The translations under genes and the position numbers were made by a program. From the NCBI GenBank assembly GCA_033002965.1, contig JAURVB010014725.1, forward strand, positions 100,718 to 164,717: 64,000 nt of DNA, in the 5' to 3' direction. This DNA is from Piper betle. Taxonomy: Eukaryota > Streptophyta > Magnoliopsida > Piperales > Piperaceae. Shown in pieces: positions 1 through 12,633 of this stretch; within the stretch, counting starts at the first letter, position 1; the number at the start of each line of letters is the position of its first letter. The notes beneath the pieces are model-generated. The model did no database searches and was not told where the DNA came from. It saw only the letters and a list, made by a program, of their open reading frames with translations.

Positions 1-227
1 TTAATATGATCTCTTAATTAGATCTTAAAAATGGCTGGATGTCTATGATAATTTTGTCTAATTTTTTTAAAAAATAAGCAGCCATAAAATTTAAACAGAT
101 CAGGCTAGACATAATTTTAGCTGGTATTCTAATACCAGCTTGACCAGATAGTGTAATGTGTAATGAAAGATTTAATTTTTACTGGTAAAATTATTTTAGC
201 ATTAATATAATGGACTATAAATTGAAT
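1..227. other. A+T-rich stretch, no gene seen
   Basis: No supported reading frame, RNA gene or repeat end is visible. Confidence 0.5.
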
Positions 228-344
228 CTTGCCAATTTTTAACGGGTATTTCCCATATGTAAAAACATATATAATTATACATTCTATTTTTAACAGGGAC
301 GCTCTAAAGATTGATACAGAGATATTATTTTGTATTTCTTATAA
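228..344 (+). repeat. Direct repeat, copy 1 (117 bp)
   Basis: Matches 848-964 at roughly nine in ten positions. Both copies begin CTTGCCAATTTTTAA and end TTTGTATTTCTTATAA or a close variant. The copies flank a 503-bp insert that contains a small inverted-repeat element. Confidence 0.9.
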
Positions 345-388
345 GGGTAAAGTGATTGTGAGCTCGGGGTAAAAAATTTTTCAGCCTT

Positions 389-820
389 GAGCTCACATCT
401 GGGCCTTCCGATTACAAGGACGGCCTAGACTTGTCGTTCTAAAAAATCTCCCCGCCAACGACGCCGTTCTGCTGCCATCGCCGTTCGGCCGTGCTCCACC
501 TCGACCCTGCCCCGCCATGGTCGCACCTCTCCCCCACTATGATCGCCCCCACCTCGTCCGCGGTCGCCCCCTCCCCCGCTGCGAATGCCCCTCCTCCCCA
601 CTCTCCCTTGACCCTGCTGTCCCTGCCATTTGTGCCCGGATGTGGCCGGCGGCGGGTTGCCTACGGCCAACACTACCGCTCGGAAGCCGTGTTTTGTTTT
701 GTTTTTTAAAATAGATTTGGGTTATCCTTGTAATCAGACGGCCCAGATCAAAATTTAATTTTTTTAAAAAAACAACAGATCTGAAGCGTCCTTATAATCG
801 GACGGCCATTATGTGAGCTC
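389..820. mobile_element. Small non-autonomous DNA element with imperfect inverted termini
   Basis: The left end (GAGCTCACAT then CCGATTACAAGGACG, 389-424) is repeated inverted at 786-820 (CGTCCTTATAATCGGACGG then ATGTGAGCTC). The core is GC-rich and low in complexity, and short frames in it on both strands look spurious. Similar termini occur near 42170-42240 (ATTATAATCGGACCGCC, AAGCTCAC), so a related element probably lies there. The superfamily cannot be assigned and no clear target duplication was seen. Confidence 0.5.
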
Positions 821-847
821 GGGCCTCGGCCCTTTTATAAAGTGGAG

Positions 848-964
848 CTTGCCAATTTTTAATGAGTATTTCCCATATGTAAAAACATATATAATTATAC
901 ATTTTATTTTTAATGGGGACGCTCTAAAGATTTATATGGAGGTATTAGTTTGTATTTCTTATAA
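848..964 (+). repeat. Direct repeat, copy 2 (117 bp)
   Basis: Second copy of the repeat at 228-344. A duplication this long is not a normal transposon target duplication, so a tandem duplication split by an insertion, or ectopic repair, is more likely. Confidence 0.9.
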
Positions 965-2334
965 AAGCATGCATCTCAACAATGAAGAACAATTATATAT
1001 TATGTACTGTTGATATTGGTTTTACTATCATATACATATACATGAAATGAAATATAATGAAGTGGTAGAGATGTTATGGAGAGTTTATACAGGATGATCA
1101 GGACGACATGACAGAGTGGATGAGATGAACCTATACAGACAATCACAAATTTAATCCTTTAATTTACATGAATCTAGATTCTTCATGTCCCCCCTTCCAA
1201 GGCCTTCTCTAACTAAGCAAGTTTATATATATGTAGCATCTTTTCGAGTGTGTATATATATGATAATTATATTCCAATTATTGATCCAAGAGTCCATTCT
1301 TATCCAAAGAGTAGTTCCCAAAGACAGGAGCAGCCGTTGTTCATGAATGGTTTGTAAAAGAAGGCGGATTCATGAATGGCTTGTAAAAGAAAGCTTGCCA
1401 TTCATGAATCCAAATGGCAGCCGTTTGTTGTTTGAGACTTTGAGTGCTATGAGTTATTCATTGACATAACTTTTTTGAGTTAAGAAAGCTATATATTTGG
1501 CATGGTCGGCAATAATAATTTGTAGCAAGCGAATAAACTATATACTTGGCTTGGTCGGCAATCATTTGGGGTTTTTCATTTTCTGTTTGTGTTGCTCTTG
1601 CAGGCTACTTTGCAAGACCATATTTTCTAAATAACAAATTGTTTGCCTTGAATATATATATATATATAAAATTTCTTGGTATGCACGATTCGATCCCATC
1701 TGTTTTAATTAAGCCGAGTCGTTATGAAACAGACTAAAGGAAAACTACGTTCTTCATGCATAGTTAACTTCATAATTTATAAACATTGCCTAGCTAGAAA
1801 GATGGAGCAACTAGCACCTTATATTGCCTTGGGGAAAAAAACCAAACTAAGCCATTGCAACTTTGGGTATATAAAAAGATGTCCAATGATATAGGAAGGG
1901 GAGTGGCCAATGGCTAAAAGAAAAGCCAAATCTATCTCTCTTCAAAATATAATGTTGCACATAATATATTATAGACATATGTAGGGATAAATGCAGTGAA
2001 GGAAGACCAGCTAGTGGCAACGAGGGTGTGGGTTGTCATGAAAGGGAAGGGAATGCATGTGAACTACATTATTGTCTTCTTTAAACATTACTAATCAAAC
2101 GTGTAGGACATTACAATCTTTGTGTCATAAATAGCTAGGGCCTCACAACCATGTAATACATTATATGATTAGAAATTAATTAGAATTTCTCTTCTTTTTT
2201 ACATCAAATGATGAATTCCATATCTGTTTATTATGTATAAGTAAACTTCCATTTTACCAGGTGACATTTTGACAATTATTTTTGGTTTCTTGAAAGAAGG
2301 TTAATGAATTTATAAATAATTATTGGCTAAGTAT
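965..2334. other. Gene-free stretch with short local duplications
   Basis: No gene seen. A unit of about 30 bp containing TTCATGAATGG and TTGTAAAAGAA occurs twice near 1340-1395. A block with ACTTGGCTTGGTCGGCAAT near 1537-1562 resembles one near 1492-1512. Confidence 0.5.
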
Positions 2335-2897
2335 TAGAGTTGGGCACAAGTCGAACTAGCTCACAAGTTTTTGTGAGTGGACTCGAATTCGATTTTTTTA
2401 AGCTTGATTTGAAACTCGATCCTACAAAAATTGACTTAACTCAATTACAATAGAGCCAATTTTGAGTTATATCAAATTAGACTCGATTTGATTCAAAAAA
2501 TTGATTCAGCTTAAAACTTGCTCAACTCAACTCGATGTTTAATGTAAACTTTAAGTAATTTTTTCTTTAATAATACATGTATAATATAACATTAAAAATC
2601 TTAATCTTGTATAAAAATAATTAAATCAAAATAATTTAATAGTTATTATATGACTTTCAATTATGGAAAATATCATTTATATTTTTACAAAAAAAATTAA
2701 AAATATTACATTATAGAGAAAAAACCAAATCTTCAAACTCACGGTGATAAAACTCGAAAAGGATAGATGCTCTACTCGAACTTGAACTAAAATAATTTGA
2801 CTCGAAACATATTACTCAAAATTTGATTCATTTATAAAATGCACCGAGTTCAAATTTGGCGAAATTCGACTCAACTCGGCTCGTACCTAAGAAGATC
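2335..2897. mobile_element. Possible diverged hAT-like non-autonomous element
   Basis: The left end GTTGGGCACAAGTCGAAC and the inverted right end (reverse complement TTAGGTACGAGCCGAG) match imperfectly. Both ends are rich in short AACTCGA-type subterminal motifs around an A+T-rich core. No target duplication was found. Confidence 0.35.
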
Positions 2898-4925
2898 CTT
2901 GGAAAATTAAATTTAGCTTTTCGTTAAGGCTTTACGTAATGGTTTTATGAATTCTTCATTGATATCCATTTCACAAGGACCCTCTTACATTAATTAGTTC
3001 TTATTAAATATCTAACCATAAGTTGAGGAAAAATTAATAATATTTTTCAGTATTCGCACTTTTGTACAGTCTAAGCTAATATGGAATAGATTAGTTATTA
3101 CCATTTAATTTGACCTTCATTAAGGAGATGGCTAATGGACATTAGATTTGCAGCCGGCGTGAGGAAGGCAATGACAAGGGCAGATTGCCACCCGTGTGCG
3201 CTAATATAATATTATTACTAATATATATATATTTTTTAAAAAATATTTGATCTCACTAATATCCAATTAATGTTGACCGACTTTCTTGTCTGAGTGACGT
3301 GGCACAAGGTCAACGACCCACACGAGGAATCTCGAGCCTACGAATCTGAGCTGTTGATGTGAGGGATGCAAGATTCCTGCAAAAAACAGTGCCACTTGGA
3401 ACGCCCAGGGAGGTGGGAATCGGCTTGAACCGCTCTAATTTAGTCAAATTAATTAGACTTTATGACAATTTATTTTTTTAAAAAATCGCTAGAGTTAGTC
3501 GTTGAATCGTTCCCTTGTACCTACATTTTAACAAATTTACAATCATTCATGAATTTGATTGACATAAACATTATGTATCAACAATTTAACCCTTTCATCT
3601 TATGCGTGATAATTTGATTTCCCATTGCATTGGGCATTTTAGCTTCTAATACTTATTATTATCTTTGTCAAATATGAATGAAAAGAAGGCTTGAATTTGT
3701 TTGAATTGGTCTGATACAGATTTTTATGAAAACCAATTCAATTGCTGATTGGTATGACCTCAAAACCATTCAACATATTGGAGCCCATGCTATATAACAT
3801 TTTTTACCCCAAGATATTAGGCTATATACATTCAAAATATAAGATGGTCCATGTTTTTGCTTCATGACTTCAATAAATAAGTTTTCTAATCTGATGTACA
3901 ATTAAAATTTGATCAAGGTGGAATTAAAATGGTTCTTCAACTATCAAACATAGAGGAAATATTTTGTTACCCTCGTGTTAAAGAGTAAAACAATAGCAAG
4001 CCAGACTGATTGATTCCTATTGACCTCGAAATTCAAATGCATCTAAAATTTGTTGACAAAGAAGAGTAGGAGGATGATTCCTTGCAACAATTTACAAGAT
4101 GAAATGTGAACACAAAACAAGTTCTTACTTATAATAATTTGAAAAACTATGATATATTTAGCCATAGCAATTGGATAATTTTAAGGATCCGATTTGGTCA
4201 CTTCTCTTGATCTAATAAATTGGACCGGGACAGAAGCTTGCCATGGTCCATGCACATTGGTGACAATAACATTCCCATTGTAGATATCAAGTTACAATAG
4301 CTTTGAACTCCAAATGAAGCTCTTAAAAAGGCAATAAAGCTCCTCCTTCAATTATGCCTTGGCCCTTGATTTAGAAGGCATTTTGGCCTTTGGTGATGCT
4401 AGTAAGCAAATAAAGAAAATCTCTGTTGAAGAGTTAATCTTCATGTACAGATGCCATGTCATTCCAATGCACCAACAACCTGTTATGCTTAAGCTTTTTA
4501 CAATTTTTTTGGTCAGAATACAAGCAGCATTACCACATGGGGCAGCTAGACAACACATGGAAAAGAGATGGGCAACTAACAAACTGAACTGCATTATGGC
4601 TGAAAAAACTAACATCAATTTTTAAAGCTATAAGTTGTAGGTTTTAAACAAACTATAAACATAGAAAAACAACTATCAATCGTGCAATTCATAATTATTT
4701 ATTTTTTAAAAAACATGACTATCTTGTGAGGAAAACAAAAAAATATCGTACAATGAGAAGATATGCAAAAATACTGGAATGTCATATGGAAGACTTGACG
4801 AACTTCATATAATTTAAGCCTTAAAGAGGATGCGCAGCAGCAATTTCGGATGTGTGATGCTCAGGATTTTATTCTACCACTTCTGTTTTTTTCCGTGAGA
4901 CAATATGTCATACACAAAATAATCT
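2898..4925. other. Gene-free flank downstream of PUS10
   Basis: No recognisable gene. Open frames of 88 codons lie on both strands over 4352-4625. Neither resembles a known protein, and overlapping frames of equal length on both strands argue against coding. The last few hundred bases may be PUS10 3' untranslated sequence. Confidence 0.4.
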
Positions 4926-7900
4926 TTAGTTAAAGTGATCCATCTTCACATCGGTAACGTCCAGTTGCAAAATTTCAGCTCTGCACCCCAAAATTGAGCC
5001 TATGCTGAAGGAATATAAATAATGATTAAATTGTAGCAAACTTTTAAAGTTAACTTTTAAAATGAAGCATCAGAGACAGGAGAATCATATAGAAAGCATG
5101 GTCATAGAAAAACAGAAACAAACAACTATGACACTTCATAAAATAGCATAATCGTTCCAATCGTGTTACCTGGGATGTGTGCGACCCAGATCCCCATGCA
5201 CGAACTCCTTGATATAGGTTCCAGCCTAATAGTGAAAAATCTTAAGCAAAAAGTCGGGAAAATGAATATGGGGACAGATAAATCATCCACAAAAGAATAT
5301 TATAGTATAGAGGATTAGAGCTTAACAATCAGAAAGAAGAAAATTTAACAGGAAGAATAGCAGTACAACATGATAAGCTACTAAAATAGCTAGTCAATAT
5401 AGGACACTTCTCCTGACGATAATTAATCTAAAAAGGAAAGTTGAAGAATATATATCACAAACAGCATCAACCTAAGAAGCAATTTCGTAACTAGCAGCAT
5501 GGTTGCATGAATCGGAATCGGAATCGGAATCGATCTGAATCGGCCAGGAATCGGTTCAATTGAATCGGTCCAAATTAGTTTAATCGGTCATATATAATAA
5601 TTTGACAATTCATAATATAAATATATTAAGATTAGGTATCGTGTATTGATTATTTTGATATTATTCTGTGTATTATAGTTTATGATATTTTTAAATATTT
5701 TTTAAGATTTTTTTAAATTATTTAGAATTAATTATTATTTTTAACTCGAGTTAGACTCGAGTCAACTTTTAATTACGAGAATGCCACCCTCCGATCTTTA
5801 CCCCCGCCGCCGCCGGCGGCCCGGTCGGCGGGGAGTCTCGCGGCGGCGATGTCGGCAGCCCGGTCGGACGAACAGTCGGCGGCCGGGCGTCACAGCTCGA
5901 TTCGGTCCGGCCACACGTCGGCGGCGACGTTGCGAGATCGGCGGCGAGGTTGGCAGCCTGGTCGGCGGCGAGGTTGGAGTCGGGGACGCACGGTGGAGGG
6001 CGGAAACGGGGCGGCAGCGGGCGGGCGGACGGGCGGCGGTGTGGGGGAGCGGGTTTGATTTTAGGTTTTTAAAATCCAAATTACCATTTTACCCATGCTT
6101 AAATAATTTAATAAAAATCATACCTAGGGTATTTTAGTAATTTCTTAAAAACCGATTCTGATTTAAATCGGCCGATTCCGATTCTGAGTTAAATCGGTCG
6201 GAATCGGCCGAACTCGGCCGAATCGGTGACTGCATTCGGCTCCGAAATCGGATCGGCACGGTGCCGATCCGATAAATCGCCGATTCCGCACGGAATCAGC
6301 TGTGCATATAGAGACTAGCAGAGGAAGGTCATGCACAGCTTGATACTAGCAGAATTTCTATACAGAAATGATAGAGTGTGAACCTCTTTAGATGTGAACT
6401 TTGTAAACCTGCATCATATCCGTTAATTTTTCATCTAATAGTTTAAATTAAGAAATTATGATGGGTAGTTCCAGAAATAACTACCCAATGTGAACCATTA
6501 GATGAAAAATCGATGGTCCTCATTGAAGTTCACAGAATTCACATTTAAAAAAGGGTTTACACTTTATCATTTCCATGTGTGTGTGTATATATATATCTTA
6601 ATGCTCAATCTCAATTCAAGGTGAAACAACAATGAACAAGGAAGATTCACCTTTATGCATCCAAATCCAAGGGATGAGAACAAGATGTATCAAAGAATTA
6701 TTGGAGATTTCAGACTACAATAAAAGAACAAGAGAAGAGAAACAACCAATACTGCATGAACTTCATCCACTAGCATGATAATTACACAAATAGAAGAAAC
6801 TTTTTATTTTAACTTTACTAAACAACAAACGGACTTGCTTTTTTCTACAGAGTTGTCAGTTGCATTAGAAATTATCAAATATATCTGTCAAATGAAGCTC
6901 CAACAGGTCTCCATACATTCCCTCATCTGTACAATCTTCTTCACTAAGTAGAATACTGTCAATTGGTTACCAGATGATTTTTATTAGATAAGTTGGATTA
7001 CTACAGCCAAGTTCTGATTAGATATGAGGAAATATAATAAATAGGGTTCACAATGATGCAATTAATAATACAACATGAAGTTTGGTATTTCTTAGATACT
7101 ACTTATCTTTATCAGCGTGTCAGTGTGTCCTAATGAATTAATAATTTATATTGAGGTGGTCTCTCTCCCTCCCTGATACTGTGGGAAACCATTGATGTTT
7201 GTTGCCAAATTGCCGATAAGATAATTATGTAATAACGTCTTAGAACAGTGGCAGCCTCTTTATAAGTTTGCATGAAGTAGTCCTCTGAGTAGGCAAATCT
7301 TTGGGACATCCAAAAGACTACAATCCTCGATTCCAAAGGAGTCTGATTACAGTTGGTCAAATATAAACAAAAGGATTAATTGATCACCAACATATACAAA
7401 CTCATCTCTCACTTTACAATTTCATTGCTTGTATCATTCCTCTATCATTTTCCTTCATCTTATTTAAATTCATAAATCAGGGCCAAAATTACTGTATTAC
7501 AAATAAAATGACTAAACATGGAAAGAATAAATACATCGTAAAAAGCATACTCTTATACTAGCAAAACAAAATGATTTAACGTAAATAACAATGAACTAAA
7601 ACAAAAGTACCTGAGTACAAAGGTGCAAGAGAAAGTATTGACAGCTTCCAGCAATTTTTTGAATCTTCATCCTAGAATTAAGGTTCAGCATTTCAGGAAT
7701 TCAAACAACTTAAGGCTAATTGTCACATACAGGAAGGGCCAACTAACCAATGTATTATTCGTTTTAGCTCCAGTGGACTTCTTCGATGAAGAACTCTAAT
7801 CGGAGTGTTTTGTAAGATTTCCTGAGAAACAAATTTGTTATAATAATATAGCACTAATATATATTATAGATGGCAAACGATTGTGCTTTTGAAAGTTAGA

Positions 7901-10900
7901 GCAGATCAATACAGACCCATTTTAAGTGTCCAATCACCAAGGCTAAATATCACAACTCACACCTCAACCACTATAGTATCATGGATTTTGCATTCAACTT
8001 AAGCATAGCCATAAACAAAAGCTAACCCACACAACTTACGCCCAGATCAAACCAAGTACCCTTCCTAATGCAAACCGATAAGAGGAATAGCAAGGCAAAG
8101 ATTCAACTTTGTCCTTGTCCTTGTCATTAATGAACTCAAGGAATACATAATGCAAATTATTTGGTACAGAATTGGAGAAATACCTTTGCAATTCTATAGT
8201 GCTATTGTCATTAACCACTACTATGCAGGTAATAGACATCGAAGCACTTGAATAATGGACATCTCTAGGTAAAGAGTTATACGCAATACTAGCATCAGCC
8301 TTTTCTGACAATAAACCACTACAAAACATGTTACTATTTTGGTTTTTGTCCAAACAGACAGATGAGATTTCCAAAGCTGTTTCCCAGTTATACAGCAATC
8401 GACTTTAGACACTTAAAGTAAACATCTTGAGGTCAGAAATATTAAAAAATAAAAAACTAGTTGGCTCTCCTTTCCCTTTGTAAAAATATATTTCATATCC
8501 CAACAAACCATATCCTTGACAGCAGATACCAGTTGCAAATCGTCATCTTTCAAAGAACGAGAAATCCACACAAGGGCAGCATATTGTTTCTGCAGTAAAA
8601 CAAGATTTTCAGTTCTGAATCATCTACTCTAAATGTACTAGATTACTCAACGTATCTGATATGATATATACCTGCTTCTCTGCCTCCCCTTCACGCATTA
8701 ATGTCCAAACATCAGTGCCCACCAACTTAAGGTTTGTTACCTTCACCTACACATGAAAGTAAAGATTTTTAAAAGGTAATTGTACAAATTTTGTAAATAA
8801 CTAGTTAAAACGGACACTCTTCCAATACTATGCTTTTTGATATTTCTGCAAAAAGCATTTATTTGTACAAAGTATTGAAAGAGCTTGAATCTCAAATAAC
8901 CAAAGAGTACGTTGCTTCCGACCTTTAAGTCTATCTATTGTCGTACATAAGAAAATTAAAACAAATAGCCTTTGTTCAAGTACAGTAAACTACTTTCTTT
9001 TTCTTCTTTTGGAATAAAATGTGTCGCTTTGAAATTTCTTTAGTTTGCATGTGCAACACAGAATGAACGATCATACAAATACTTCAAAATGTGTGCCAAA
9101 AACTTACAGCACCACCTTGGCACTGGCCTATACTGGTCGTTATTTCCTCAATGTCCACAAAATTAGGAATACAACGTGGATTCATAACTTCAACCAGAAA
9201 AGGTCGACCAGTACCCAACATACGAACCTAGAAGAAAGAAAACAACTTTCATTGCAGCATCAACCCATGCAAAAGACAAGCAAGACAGAAAAATGTCCAG
9301 AAAATGTAGTAAATAAATTATTTCTAAAAATATTTACATCTATATCCTCTCTGCCAGCAGCATGAAATTTGTAACTATCGCCCCTGCACTTTGGAAGAAT
9401 TTTGTCACCAACAATTTCCTACACAAAATTTCCCAAATAAGCCAAATTTATGAGCTAATATTAATGAGTTCAGAGAAATAATCAAGGATGCAAAAACAAC
9501 AGCCAGAAGGGAAAAAAAGATAAATGACCTCAACAGATGTCTCTCCCATCCTTTCATCATCTATAATCCATCGTGTTTGGCTCACATTTCTTGAGAACTG
9601 CCATCAAATGTAAAGTAAAATAAGCATTAAAAATTAAATGTAAAATCAAATTAAATGTATTTTATTATAGCATCCTATATATAAGATTGACAAACAAAGT
9701 ATATTCAGACCATAGCCTTGTCACTTGTCACCATCATCATAAGCCACCCCCACTTTCTTTTATCAAAGATCATGTTAATATTTTAAAGTATAGTTAATAT
9801 CTATATGATTGGGGTTACACACAAGTGCATGTCGTAAAGGATGTCCCAACATAAGGATAAGATGGAGAAGGCACACAATCACGATCAAACTAACTGAAGA
9901 TAAGATACGCCAAAACAGTCTATTTTTCATGCTTATTTTTATTTTTTGAGAAAACTATGTTGGTTTATGCATGTAGACACTCCCTTGCCATTGTTAAGGA
10001 TAAGGTATGCATTTTTATGAAAGCCTATATTGAAAGATATTCTTGACCTGACCAGGTTTTACGGGATTGGTTATGGTTTGAAATGTTGGTGTAAACAGTT
10101 AGGTTGTTAAAGACAATATAGGGTTTTGTCATCTATTTGAATTTTAAAATCATAAGCTGTATATAATAACACTCAAGGTAATCGTAGAGGGTGGGCTAGA
10201 AGGGCGAAATCAAAGCTACAAAGAAAGTGTAATGACACAACTTATCTCACCATGAATCAAGCAGTTTCACTATCATTATTCATGTGACATTAAAGGCTAC
10301 GCCTGGGCTGTTTCTACCTTCTACAATCATCGGATGTTTACAGATTAACAATAGTTACAAACTCAAATCATAACCTGAAATGTGGTCCTTGGAGTTAATA
10401 CCAAGCTTTTAAGTGACATAGATAAACATAAATCAGCTATAGTATAGTGCACCACTGTCCTTTATAAGTTGTCATAATGTTTCTACTTGCAAGCAAAAAT
10501 AGTCCACTCAGGTACTGATAGGTCCTCAGTCTAATATCACATGTACGGCTGAAAATCATCAACCCTAGGCCACTATTATTCCAATCTAAACCTACAGAAA
10601 ATTTAGTAAGAATATGACTTGATAGCAAAATAGATACTCATGATGCCTCTCTGGTCAATATGCCCCAACCAACTAAACAGAATCCGACAGTTTTTACAGA
10701 TCTAAGTCCAAACCACAATGATTACACAAGTTGTCAAAACAATAGTCAAATTTCAGCCTGTTTCTGTACGACATATATGCGGACCACAGGTTGTAACATA
10801 CGTTTCTAAAACAACTACGACACTTGAATAATCGGCATACTAGATAGAATAGACACAAGTACCTAAACTACTCATAAATAAAAATAGTTACGAAGGATCT

Positions 10901-12633
10901 AGTAAGTTCCTAGCATACCCCTAACTAATTACAGTAAGGGGTATAAAACATGATATGCTGCTATATGCTACTTGACTAAATCACATAAGGTGTGGACAAC
11001 AGTACATGTATACTTCTGTCAGCACGCAATTTGTTAGTTATTATGCATCCTCCCAATGTGGAATGCGACATCAAGTGTCATTGGGGTTCCATTAGTGTTT
11101 TTAACTGAAAATCTTATCTCTATTGCAATCTACCAATAATTCATAATAAATATCAAAGATTTGACTTCCTTACAGGAAAAAATCATCACCGTATGTAAAG
11201 TGCTCGTTTTTAAACTGGAAGTTAAATCACATGATATATGGAAGGTACAAGGGACCACACCAAGATTCTTTTGAAAATTAAATAACGAAAGTGTTCATGT
11301 GGGACCTGAGGTTAAATCACATAATACATTATGTGTTGAAAGAAATATAAATGTATATCGTGAACAGCTTAGGTGATTTGTCAAGTAGCAGGGAGTAGTG
11401 CATCCGGGTTCATTTTACTTAAGTCCATCAGGTACTATACTCCTTGAATTTACTGCGTGCTTGCAGAACTCAAGTTATAAATAAGCACATGTTTGTATAT
11501 ATGTTATCTGCTATGTTGACTATACAGATGTCACAGTTGTTCCTTAGGCATAAGTAACGGCTTCAGGACCACATTTATACTTATATCCTCTTAGACTAAA
11601 ATTGAGTAAAAGTTCAGTCACTGTTTTGATAGGCAAATTGGCTACAACACTATAAAGAAGACTAGAGAGGCATCAAGAGGCTCTATTATGTTAGCAAGTT
11701 TTCTTTTTATTAATTTTTCTACAAGTATAGGTTGGAACAAGTGTGACATGTGGTTGATGAGTTTCAGCCAATTTAAGTCATTTAAATCTATGTGTGTGTT
11801 ATATTAAACTCGAACAACTGTTAATATTTCTGATTGAAATATTTATTTCATTGTAGGTTAGCGACAATATGGGAACTAAAAAAGAAAAAGTACATAGTTG
11901 ATTAATGTTTATTTTTCATTAGAAGGGTATAGCTCTAAGGACCTCTGGCTTCAGGTTATGATACCTCATTCATTCAGATGGGATTATAGTTAATACAACT
12001 AATTTTGTACTTATTTACGTCTGATGATCATGGAAATAACATGCTCGTAGCTTTTATCATGCAACTCTTAATATTATTACTTGTCCAAACACAGACAAGC
12101 CAAATAGTAATGATAGTGTAACAACTTCATTTGCGGTAAAATAACTAACGCATTTCTAGGAAGACATTGAAAGTTCAGATTTTGGGTATTCATATTGCAC
12201 GCATTCAATATGATGAAGTTAAGGGTAAATATTCGTAATCCTGTCATTTTGTTGGATTCAAGTGGGCGAGAATAGGAGAAGATAGTATCTAATCACTTCT
12301 TTTATCCTTGATTACAGTAAATTGTGGCAGTCATCTTCTATATCAATCAAAATAACTACAACCCCACAAAAATTAATGCAAATCAATTTTCTTCTTCTTT
12401 TGTTCCGTTGCTATAACCCCAATCATATTTACTATTGTACAATTGTTCATAACATTAAACAAAAATTTTTTAAAAAAATCAAATTTATCTGACAACTAGC
12501 GGAAGGAGGAAGCGAAGGCATTCTAGGGAGAGAAACAAGTCGGAGTTTATACCTTTAAGTATCTTCCACTGATGTAGATAGGCGTCCTATGGCCGTTAAT
12601 GGCCATCTTACATGATTCATTGACCTGTTCCAT
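4926..12633 (-). CDS. PUS10: tRNA pseudouridine synthase PUS10, catalytic C-terminal part, 5'-truncated, ten exons
   Basis: PUS10 converts uridine to pseudouridine in the tRNA T-loop region. Exons, in transcript order: 12633-12553, 9597-9529, 9418-9338, 9227-9108, 8746-8672, 8589-8509, 7821-7748, 7671-7611, 5225-5170, 5004-4926. Every inner junction has GT/AG and phases join without a break into 258 residues ending DVTDVKMDHFN. Family signatures in order: RTPIYISGRYLK, SRNVSQTRWIIDDERMG, FHAAGREDID (the Asp expected to be catalytic), RMLGTGRPFLVEV, LVGTDVWTLMREGEAEKQ, VLHRRSP, YFLLHLCTQ, AGTYIKEFVHGDLGRTHP, LGCRAEILQLDVTDVKM. Full-length plant PUS10 is about twice as long, and I found no N-terminal exons upstream. 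The Met at 12633 is a weak start: an in-frame TAG lies just upstream, and GAACAG before 12624 after a pyrimidine tract looks like a splice acceptor. The open frame argues against an old pseudogene. The family call is secure; function is uncertain. Confidence 0.88.
5498..6313 (+). mobile_element. hAT-like non-autonomous element, CATGGTTGC family, copy 1
   Basis: Lies in the PUS10 intron between 5226 and 7610. The 8-bp duplication ACTAGCAG flanks it at 5490-5497 and 6314-6321. The left end is CATGGTTGCATGAATCGG; the right end is degraded (GTGCATATAGAG). Subterminal arrays of AATCGG/CCGATT, an A+T-rich block, a CTCGAGTC palindrome and a GC-rich core with no believable gene follow in order. No transposase is encoded. 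Confidence 0.85.
6363..6574. mobile_element. MITE-like foldback element in the PUS10 intron
   Basis: The left arm starts AGAAATGATAGAGTGTGAAC and the right arm reads, inverted, GGAAATGATAAAGTGTAAAC. The arms continue to match for about 45 bp (ATGTGAACTTTGT versus ATGTGAATTCTGT). Length is about 210 bp and no coding capacity is present. The target duplication is unclear. Confidence 0.6.
9598..12552 (-). other. Large PUS10 intron, 2955 bp
   Basis: Separates the first retained exon from the next, with donor GTATAA after 12553 and acceptor GGCAG before 9597. I saw no gene or clear transposon inside it. The short open frames here look like chance. Confidence 0.7.

Noticed and set aside
4352..4625. 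88-codon frames on both strands downstream of PUS10
   Set aside because: Equal frames on both strands, no known similarity, and no evidence of splicing to PUS10.
5781..6137. Arg/Pro-rich frames in the GC-rich core of the CATGGTTGC elements (also at 25520-25875 and 59580-59949)
   Set aside because: Equivalent frames appear on both strands, differ between copies and are low in complexity. They are products of GC-rich composition.
8036..8412. 120-codon minus frame between PUS10 exons
   Set aside because: It lies inside the intron between 7822 and 8508, and the flanking exons join in phase without it.
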